Assembly (NCBI GenBank): GCA_023145975.1
Contig: JAGLCZ010000679.1
Location: 1 to 6,288, forward strand
Direction of reading: 5' to 3'
Source: Candidatus Hydrogenedentota bacterium
Lineage (GTDB): Bacteria; Hydrogenedentota; Hydrogenedentia; Hydrogenedentales; CAITNO01
Length of the DNA stretch: 6,288 nucleotides
In this document: piece after piece, positions 1-5,290 of the stretch
Layout of the letters: the number at the start of each line of letters is the position of its first letter
Position numbering within the stretch: position 1 is the first letter of the stretch
The notes under the pieces: generated by a model
Seen by the model: the letters and a program-made list of their open reading frames with translations, nothing else
Databases searched by the model: none
Told to the model about the DNA's origin: nothing
Translations under genes and position numbers: made by a program

Positions 1-11
1 TGTTTGCTCAT
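1..11 (-). CDS. Possible start of a further downstream gene (partial)
   Basis: On the minus strand an ATG at base 11 opens a frame (Met-Ser-Lys-) that leaves the window after three full codons. A GGAG Shine-Dalgarno-like sequence at 24-21 lies 9 bases before it. The start sits 36 bases after the stop of the sialidase-like gene, with no hairpin terminator between, which would suit a third gene of the same operon. Another ATG at 16 meets a stop after two codons and is not a gene. Only eleven bases are visible, so the product cannot be named and the call could be chance. Confidence 0.3.
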
Positions 12-47
12 GGCATTTTACTCCGTGCGAATGCAGTATTTTCTGTG

Positions 48-1172
48 TTAAAGCCCTTTTAAGTAGTCAAGAGGAATACGGGTAATGCGGGTAAGGGATA
101 GACCCGACATGAGTTTCGTATCACCGGCACAGTAGCCTAATAACAAATGGGTATCTGTGAACATCATGGCAGTGTAGCAATACCAGCCGGCAGGGTTATC
201 CTCCACCGTACAGCCTGTAGACCATGTTTCCCCATTATCTTTTGACAGAGCCAGCGTGAGAGGCGTGCGCTTTCCCTTCAGTGCTTCCGGTATACCGCTG
301 TGATCATTCCAGAGCAGCAGCAGCGTATTGGTTCCCGGTATCATCTCAAATGATGCGGGAGATACAGGTGTTTTTAAGGTAGTGGCAGTTGCTTCACTCC
401 AGGTTTCACCGTCATCCACGGAAAAGGAGCGGTACAGCACCCCGCTGTCATTACGCAGCAGCATAAGCAGTTTGCCGTCCGGCAGCTGCACGATGCCCGG
501 TTCCTGGAAACCCGTACGAAACGAAGGGGGCGCATCCAGCATTGTTTTTGATGCACGCCATGTACCTCCTGAATCATCGGAAAGATAGCACACGACCCGA
601 CCGCGTGATGAAAAGGGATCGCCCTTGAGTGCGTGTAATGAGGCAGGAATTATCAAGCGTCCCTTTTTCGTCTGAACAACGCGATCGTTGTTGACCACAT
701 AATAGCCGATGGGCTTAGGGATACATAGCACGGGTGCGGACCAGGTTGCTGCTTCATCCCGGGACAGGCGCATTAGCGGACGGCAATCATCCTCTGCGTT
801 TTTTCGTAAATAAAACAAGGCTATAGTGTCATCATGAAGGCGAAGCAGCGACACAGACATGACATTCATGTCTCCTTCATTAGCGACCACCATTTGATCT
901 TCTTTGCTCCAGGTGCATCCACCGTCATCGGAATAACGGGACGCTAAAAATGCTGCTGCGTGATCTCCTGAACCCCCGGTGAAACGTGTGTATACAAATA
1001 GTATACGTCCGTTGTGCAGTTGGATAAAATCCCCTTCTGAATTTCTCGGGTTATCCGGAGAAGGAGGCAGATCAAGCACAACTTCAATGTTATTGGCAGG
1101 GATCGGGAGTGCGTCCGCGACAGCCGCTGTATTAATAATACCTGCCAGTGCAATCAAAAAGAATGAACTCAT
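48..1172 (-). CDS. Secreted BNR/Asp-box sialidase-like protein
   Basis: A 374-residue protein of the six-bladed sialidase (neuraminidase) fold. Five Asp-box motifs of the S-x-D-x-G-x-T-W type are visible at about residues 81-88, 137-144 (degenerate, SRDEAATW), 198-205, 251-258 and 310-317, regularly spaced as in a propeller. The N-terminus (residues 1 to about 21, hydrophobic and ending AVADA) looks like a signal peptide, so the protein probably works outside the cytoplasm. PRNSEGDF near 42-49 and GFQEP near 221-225 fit family positions near the active site; R43, E224, R240, R302 and the Tyr residues around 332-347 are candidate active-site residues, but I cannot assign the full Arg triad and Tyr/Glu pair. 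The length suits a single catalytic domain without carbohydrate-binding modules. Family knowledge gives release of terminal sialic acid or a related sugar acid; many environmental members are untested and may act on other substrates. The start is set by a GGAGG site inside the end of the upstream kinase gene, with which it overlaps by 4 bases. Confidence 0.85.
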   Translation of the reverse strand: MSSFFLIALAGIINTAAVADALPIPANNIEVVLDLPPSPDNPRNSEGDFIQLHNGRILFVYTRFTGGSGDHAAAFLASRYSDDGGCTWSKEDQMVVANEGDMNVMSVSLLRLHDDTIALFYLRKNAEDDCRPLMRLSRDEAATWSAPVLCIPKPIGYYVVNNDRVVQTKKGRLIIPASLHALKGDPFSSRGRVVCYLSDDSGGTWRASKTMLDAPPSFRTGFQEPGIVQLPDGKLLMLLRNDSGVLYRSFSVDDGETWSEATATTLKTPVSPASFEMIPGTNTLLLLWNDHSGIPEALKGKRTPLTLALSKDNGETWSTGCTVEDNPAGWYCYTAMMFTDTHLLLGYCAGDTKLMSGLSLTRITRIPLDYLKGL

Positions 1173-3412
1173 AAAACCTCCATCTGTTGTAAATTTATCA
1201 AAAGGTCTGCCATCAAAAAAGGTTTTTCCAGTACAGGTCGCCCGGAATTTTCCAAAAATAGACGGGTCTGATATTTCATCGTATCCCCGGTAATAAAAAG
1301 AGTGCGTTTTTCCAATTTCGGAAACTTTTCTTTAATGTGTTCGTACACCGCTGCACCACTTACCGAACCGGAAAGATGAAAATCTACAATTGCGGCATCA
1401 TAAGTATTGCCGCTCAATTTCTCTAACGCTTCCACTCCTGAAGCCACTGCATCCACAAGGTAGCCATGCATGTACAGTCCGGTTTTCATCAAATTGAGCA
1501 AATCTGCTTCATCATCTACAATCAGAAGTCTACGTGCCGCCAAAGATTCCGGCGTTTTTTTCTTCGTGACGGGAAGATCGGTATCTGTTAATTTCAGTAC
1601 AGGCAGCTGCAGCACAAAACACGCACCGGCGGGTTCGCCGCGGACAGCCTTAGAGATAGTCAAACTACCCCCGTAATCATTGGCAACGGCACGTGCCAGA
1701 CTCAGCCCCAGTCCCACAGCGCCGGAATCGCGACGGGTCGTAACAAAAGGTTCAAAAATTTCCTCTTCCATTTCAGAGGAAATACCCGGACCATCATCAA
1801 CAATACGCAGTTGTACCGTATTCCTCTTGATTTTTAACGAGCAAAGAACGCGGGATTCAGCAAAATATAAGGCATTATCCAATAGACTGAAAATCATCTG
1901 GGCTAACTGTTCGGGGATGCACTCAATGGGGACGGGTTTCTCTGTAAGGTTCCATGTTATGATGCGCTTTTGCGTAGGGGTCAACAGAGGACGCACCGAC
2001 TCGCGTACCAGTAATGAAATATCCAGTGTCCGCCATTCATGGGGCATGCTTTTGCCGAAAGTAAGCAGTTTCTCAACAATATCTTTGCAGCGTGCGGCAT
2101 TACGTAAGATATGTTCCCCTGCATCAACTGCCTGTTTCGGCGGCATACCTTTTGCCAGCATCTCGGAAAAGCCAAGGACGACACTCAATGGATTACGAAG
2201 TTGATGCGCCACGGTTACCGCTATTTGCGACATCAACGAAGAGCGCTGCTGTACGATAATCTCCGACTCCAGCTGCTTCTGAATCCGTCTGCGTAAGGTC
2301 ATGTCATACACGCAGGATATGACCTGTGTAATACGCCCGCTTTTTTCGGAAACAGGGATGAGTATCAGCATATACCAGCGCGTCTCTTCCGCATCGGAAT
2401 AACAAAACTCCCCCATGTGGAATTGACCCGTTGTGAAAACATCACGACAGGGGCAGGGGCGTTGCTCCCCATAAGCATGGCGATACAGAAAGCAGCATAA
2501 AGGCTCTTGTTCCGTATATTCGTCTTGTACAATCGTTTTAACGGCATCCGAACTATAAGTAACTTTCCCTTTCTCGCGAAACATCTGTACTGGAAAAGGA
2601 AGTGTCGTCAGTAAATCATTTGCCACGTTTCCCGGGGACCCGGTGACAACATTGCTGGTCATGACCTCTGTTTCCATACACAATGCTACACCGGATCGGG
2701 CACCCGTACTATCGAAAAGGGGCTGTGCCGTAAAACGGGCATTCATCTTCTTCTCTCCATTCTGGAGCACCCCCGCAAAAGGCCTGGGTCTTTTACCTGC
2801 CGTTTTATGTCGTAACGCCGATCGCATGCGCGTTACTGTTTTGCTGTCACAAAAAATAAGCATGTCCCGTCCCACAAGCGACCCGGGAGTAACACCCAAA
2901 CTACGTGCAAGTGACTGGTTTGCCGCTTCGATAAAACCCTGCGTATTCAACAATGCCAGGGGGGAAACAACCGCTTCCATGATCATGCTGGTTTTACGGC
3001 GTTCTGCAGTTTCCTGTTCCTGACAATGTTGTACGCAATGCGCTGCCAGATGGGCATTATGCGTATCTGATGCCTGCGTAATTTTCTTATAAATATTTCT
3101 TTCCGAAACCCCTTCGACTTCCTCCAGGCAGTAGTCAATTAATTCATCACGGCACAGGGCAAACAACCGGTAGGCATCGTTATTTCCCGACTCTGAATCT
3201 TTGAAAAATACGGCTGTTTCGGTAATCCACTCCCCCATACGACACAGCGTACCCCGGTAACAGGCGGCTTGATTGCTTAACCATCGGTGGATGAGGGGAC
3301 GTATCTCTTTTTGACGTTTCTCTTTTGATTTCAACAACAGGCGGTCTGTAAGCAGATCAAGCCGTTGTTCTACAAAATCAGCAAGCCGATTTCCGGGAGT
3401 GTTTTTTGGCAT
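1169..3412 (-). CDS. Cytosolic hybrid sensor histidine kinase (PAS-PAS-HisKA-HATPase_c-receiver)
   Basis: A 747-residue signalling protein, numbered here from the ATG at 3412. Residues 1 to about 140 are mostly helical and unassigned. A first PAS domain spans about 145-245 and a second about 266-373; the second carries a CC pair (306-307) and a CPC motif (320-322). HisKA follows with phospho-accepting H403 in AHQLRNPL, where the usual Glu after His is Gln. The HATPase_c domain shows N513 (LLDNAL), DDGPG near 539-543, FEPF near 553-556 and GLGLSLA at 567-573. The C-terminal receiver, about 628-747, has the acidic pair D633-D634, phospho-acceptor D677, T708 and K730, so all key residues are present. 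No membrane segment or signal peptide is seen, so sensing should be cytosolic. There is no DNA-binding output, so a partner regulator or phosphotransfer protein is needed and is not in the window. A TTG at 3427 would add five residues, but it has no well-spaced ribosome site, whereas AAAGAAG lies 5 bases before the ATG. The gene overlaps the sialidase-like gene by 4 bases. Confidence 0.92.
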   Translation of the reverse strand: MPKNTPGNRLADFVEQRLDLLTDRLLLKSKEKRQKEIRPLIHRWLSNQAACYRGTLCRMGEWITETAVFFKDSESGNNDAYRLFALCRDELIDYCLEEVEGVSERNIYKKITQASDTHNAHLAAHCVQHCQEQETAERRKTSMIMEAVVSPLALLNTQGFIEAANQSLARSLGVTPGSLVGRDMLIFCDSKTVTRMRSALRHKTAGKRPRPFAGVLQNGEKKMNARFTAQPLFDSTGARSGVALCMETEVMTSNVVTGSPGNVANDLLTTLPFPVQMFREKGKVTYSSDAVKTIVQDEYTEQEPLCCFLYRHAYGEQRPCPCRDVFTTGQFHMGEFCYSDAEETRWYMLILIPVSEKSGRITQVISCVYDMTLRRRIQKQLESEIIVQQRSSLMSQIAVTVAHQLRNPLSVVLGFSEMLAKGMPPKQAVDAGEHILRNAARCKDIVEKLLTFGKSMPHEWRTLDISLLVRESVRPLLTPTQKRIITWNLTEKPVPIECIPEQLAQMIFSLLDNALYFAESRVLCSLKIKRNTVQLRIVDDGPGISSEMEEEIFEPFVTTRRDSGAVGLGLSLARAVANDYGGSLTISKAVRGEPAGACFVLQLPVLKLTDTDLPVTKKKTPESLAARRLLIVDDEADLLNLMKTGLYMHGYLVDAVASGVEALEKLSGNTYDAAIVDFHLSGSVSGAAVYEHIKEKFPKLEKRTLFITGDTMKYQTRLFLENSGRPVLEKPFLMADLLINLQQMEVL
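1177..1181 (-). promoter_or_regulatory. Ribosome binding site of the sialidase-like gene, inside the kinase gene
   Basis: Read on the minus strand, GGAGG is followed by TTTT and then ATG at 1172. The site lies within the last codons of the kinase gene, whose TGA stop (1171-1169) overlaps the sialidase ATG as ATGA. This arrangement fits translational coupling by termination and re-initiation and supports the chosen start. Confidence 0.8.
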
Positions 3413-3535
3413 CAGAACTTCTTTCAAAAATAATCACTGCATCCTTGAGAACCAGGAGGCAATGCTAAAAAACAGGGCACTTCTTTTCTCAGAATTATTC
3501 TTACACAGTACGTCATATGATTACAAGACGCGCGG

Positions 3536-3553
3536 GTCGCCCGTTATGGCGAC
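3536..3553. repeat. Small perfect inverted repeat in the kinase leader
   Basis: GTCGCC (3536-3541) and GGCGAC (3548-3553) can pair as a 6-base GC-rich stem around the loop CGTTAT. On the minus strand it is not followed by a T run, so it is not an intrinsic terminator for a transcript heading to the kinase. On the plus strand it is followed by A residues. It could be a leader hairpin or an operator; a chance match is also possible at this length. Confidence 0.4.
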
Positions 3554-3627
3554 AAAAAATATACATAGAGCCTGTGTAAAATTCCTTTTTTCAATACAAG
3601 TTTAATCCGAAGACGCTTTCTGTGAAA

Positions 3628-3658
3628 ATTATATCCTCATTTTTCTCAAAAATACCAA
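3628..3658 (-). promoter_or_regulatory. Weak candidate promoter for the kinase-sialidase operon
   Basis: On the minus strand a perfect TATAAT lies at 3633-3628. The best upstream partner is TTGGTA at 3658-3653, with a spacer of 19 bases, longer than ideal and with only a partial -35 match. It would give a leader of roughly 200 bases before the kinase ATG. In an AT-rich region a lone -10 match is weak evidence, and other start points nearer the gene are possible. Confidence 0.25.
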
Positions 3659-3717
3659 AAGAAGTGTCCCATAATTGATAGTATATCCTATTTGTATAAC
3701 AAATGATTTCTTCTGTC

Positions 3718-3851
3718 GTCATTCCGGTTTTGGCGCGAATTCTTGAGCGGCAAAGACCGGAATCCATAATACTATAGTCACGCTTTCTTTGACTTCATAG
3801 ATTCCGGTATTTTCCTCTCCTCGTACCTCGTCGAGGAAAAACCGGAATGAC
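3718..3851. repeat. 134-base nested inverted-repeat element (BIME/MITE-like)
   Basis: The element is bounded by perfect 14-base inverted ends: GTCATTCCGGTTTT at 3718-3731 and AAAACCGGAATGAC at 3838-3851. Inside are inverted copies ACCGGAATC (3756-3764) and GATTCCGGT (3800-3808). It can therefore fold either as one long cruciform or as two hairpins. Hairpin one (3721-3763) has an 8-base stem plus an imperfect extension. Hairpin two (3801-3848) has two 8-base stem segments, ATTCCGGT/ACCGGAAT and TTTTCCTC/GAGGAAAA, with one bulged A at 3809. The short centre includes AGTCA (3776-3780) and TGACT (3790-3794). Each half has the outline GTCATTCC...GGAATC(C), typical of short dispersed intergenic repeats in many bacterial genomes. 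It carries no gene. It lies between divergent genes, so a role as a shared terminator is unlikely. Confidence 0.8.
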
Positions 3852-3856
3852 ACGGG

Positions 3857-3874
3857 TTGCATGTTTTATTGCAT
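3857..3874 (+). repeat. Short direct repeat TTGCAT x2
   Basis: TTGCAT occurs at 3857-3862 and again at 3869-3874, a 12-base period, just beyond the inverted-repeat element and about 80 bases before the candidate -35 box of the right operon. It could be half-sites for a regulator, but two hexamers in AT-rich DNA may be chance. Confidence 0.2.
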
Positions 3875-3922
3875 AATTCTTAAAACCACATTTTGATGCA
3901 GGCTCTACCTATACGGAAAGAG

Positions 3923-3944
3923 CTTCTCTGATCACAGATAGAAG
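3923..3944. promoter_or_regulatory. Possible operator: imperfect palindrome upstream of the right-operon promoter
   Basis: CTTCTCTG (3923-3930) and CAGATAGAAG (3935-3944) are inverted copies around ATCA, with two extra bases on the right arm. The site ends 10 bases before the candidate -35 hexamer at 3955, a usual place for an activator to bind. No regulator family can be named from the pattern, and the right arm is imperfect. Confidence 0.25.
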
Positions 3945-3954
3945 AAAATATCAG

Positions 3955-3983
3955 TTGCCTATATGCCGGGTTCATGGTAGAAT
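3955..3983 (+). promoter_or_regulatory. Candidate sigma-70-type promoter of the oxidoreductase operon
   Basis: TTGCCT (3955-3960) and TAGAAT (3978-3983) are separated by exactly 17 bases and match the consensus hexamers at 4 of 6 and 5 of 6 positions. The expected start point would give a leader of about 40 bases before the ATG at 4033, with the strong ribosome site inside it. This is the best promoter-like sequence in the intergenic region on this strand. Confidence 0.45.
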
Positions 3984-4020
3984 AAACCAAGGTTAAAAGT
4001 CGATACTCACAAACTCTGGA

Positions 4021-4026
4021 AGGAGG
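4021..4026 (+). promoter_or_regulatory. Strong ribosome binding site of the Gfo/Idh/MocA gene
   Basis: AGGAGG within GGAAGGAGGA, six bases before the ATG at 4033. It fixes the start so that the Tat signal begins at the N-terminus and suggests efficient translation. Confidence 0.85.
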
Positions 4027-4032
4027 ACTATT

Positions 4033-5253
4033 ATGACCCCCCCCGCTATATCGAGAAGAAAATTTCTGGCAGCCAGTGGTGCAGCCCTTACAGCAGGTAT
4101 GACACTGAACCGCGCTGCTTTCGGTGCTAATGAACGTTTGTCCATTGGCGTCATTGGCACAGGGAACCGTGCCGGCGCACTCATGGCAGACCTTGCCAAG
4201 CTGCGTGACAGTCATAATCTGGCGGTTACCGCTGTATGTGATGTTTGGCGGATTAATCGGGAAAATGCGGCACACCGCGTCGAACGCTGGTTTAATAAAG
4301 CCCCCTTCAGCACCTCTCGATTTCAGGATATCCTGGCGCGGGAAGATATTGATGCTGTGGTCATCGCCACCCCGGATTTCGCGCATACGCCCATTATGCT
4401 CGAAGCACTCAAAGCGGGCAAGGACGTCTATGTGGAAAAACCGATGGCACTGGATATAGACAATGCCAACCTGGCAGTTGATCTTGCCCGACAGTATGAC
4501 CGGGTAGTGCAGGTGGGTACCCAGCGACGCAGCGAAGGACGATGGAAAGCAGCACACAAGTTTTTGTCGGGCGGTGATCTGGGTCATGTTAGTCGTATTT
4601 CTGCATCCAACGCTTTCAACCATCCCCGCTGGGCACGGGATTATGCAGACTGCAAACAAAAAGATGTCGATTGGGAAGCCTATCTATTTAATCGGCCCAT
4701 GGTAGATTTTGATCCCAAACTGCTGCGCCGCTGGCATTTGTACAAGATGTGTACCAATGGAATTTCAGGGTTGTGGATGGTACATCTCATTGATGCCGCT
4801 ACCATCATTACCGGTGCATCTTATCCAAACAGTGCCGTCGCCCATGGCGGACTGTATGTGTGGAAGGATGGACGCGAACATAACGACGTGTTTCATGCCC
4901 TCATCGATTTTCCAGAGGGATTTCTTTTCGATTGGTCTATGAACCTCACCAACGCAGCCGGCAGCCATTATAATATTCACGGGCGCTATGGCACTATGGA
5001 TTTGAATGCCCTTACCTACAGCGGGGCAGGCGGCGAAGAAGGTAAGGAAATCAAAGCGGGTAAACTTACACCGGAACCCGACCAGAATCATATGGCGAAT
5101 TGGATTGACTGTATCCGCAGCCGGCAGCGGCCCAATGCGGACATCGAATATGGTCACCAACATGCGGTGGCTACTATTATGACCGCCAAAGCACTTCATA
5201 CCGGACAGCGCCAACGGTATGATCAGGAAAAACGCAGCATCTACGCAGGCTGA
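4033..5253 (+). CDS. Tat-exported Gfo/Idh/MocA-family NAD(P)-dependent oxidoreductase
   Basis: A 406-residue protein. The N-terminus has a twin-arginine signal, SRRKFLAASG at 7-16, followed by a hydrophobic stretch and a likely cut near AAFGA (28-32). The Rossmann domain starts at once with GVIGTGNRAG (39-48); AVVIATPDFAH (108-118) and the family hallmark EKP (135-137) follow. The second domain contains a WMVHLID motif (248-254) whose His and Asp fit the substrate-site H-x-x-D pattern. The C-terminal part resembles that of secreted members common in Planctomycetota, Bacteroidota and relatives. Family knowledge gives NAD(P)-linked oxidation or reduction of sugars or inositols. Some Tat-exported relatives (GH109) instead remove N-acetylgalactosamine by an NAD-dependent redox mechanism, so the exact reaction is open. 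Tat transport fits a protein that folds around a tightly bound cofactor. The gene starts just after a run of eight C (4037-4044) in codons 2-4. It is followed after 37 bases by the GH9-like gene, probably in one operon. Confidence 0.9.
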   Translation: MTPPAISRRKFLAASGAALTAGMTLNRAAFGANERLSIGVIGTGNRAGALMADLAKLRDSHNLAVTAVCDVWRINRENAAHRVERWFNKAPFSTSRFQDILAREDIDAVVIATPDFAHTPIMLEALKAGKDVYVEKPMALDIDNANLAVDLARQYDRVVQVGTQRRSEGRWKAAHKFLSGGDLGHVSRISASNAFNHPRWARDYADCKQKDVDWEAYLFNRPMVDFDPKLLRRWHLYKMCTNGISGLWMVHLIDAATIITGASYPNSAVAHGGLYVWKDGREHNDVFHALIDFPEGFLFDWSMNLTNAAGSHYNIHGRYGTMDLNALTYSGAGGEEGKEIKAGKLTPEPDQNHMANWIDCIRSRQRPNADIEYGHQHAVATIMTAKALHTGQRQRYDQEKRSIYAG

Positions 5254-5290
5254 AAAACATGCTGTTACATACGGTGTCGAAAAGGAATAC

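Larger units (their letters stand above)
3413..3717. other. Gene-free leader region upstream of the kinase
   Basis: About 300 AT-rich bases between the kinase start and the inverted-repeat element. They should contain the kinase promoter and its 5' leader. The visible items are a small perfect hairpin at 3536-3553, an 8-base palindrome TCATATGA at 3513-3520 and a possible minus-strand -10 box at 3633-3628. A 47-codon plus-strand frame (3462-3605) has AGGAGG only 2 bases before its ATG and no recognisable product, so I do not call it a gene. I see no tRNA and no known riboswitch pattern. Confidence 0.6.

Noticed and set aside
1680..2204. A 174-codon plus-strand frame inside the kinase gene
   Set aside because: It is antisense to the HisKA and HATPase_c domains, whose motifs are intact on the other strand; a shadow frame.
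3462..3605. A 47-codon plus-strand frame with AGGAGG before its ATG, in the kinase leader
   Set aside because: The ribosome-like sequence is only 2 bases from the ATG, the product resembles nothing known, and the frame runs opposite to the likely kinase leader transcript. Probably chance.
3801..3848. The strong hairpin at 3801-3848 as a rho-independent terminator
   Set aside because: It lies between two divergent genes, so no known gene ends there; neither side of the stem is followed by a T run, and the A/T run is within the stem itself.
3718..3851. CRISPR array
   Set aside because: The repeated cores are inverted rather than direct and there are no evenly sized spacers or neighbouring cas genes.
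3880..4659. A 259-codon minus-strand frame across the intergenic region and the start of the oxidoreductase
   Set aside because: Most of it lies antisense to the clearly coding Gfo/Idh/MocA gene, its translation is cysteine-rich and without domain features, and no ribosome site supports it.
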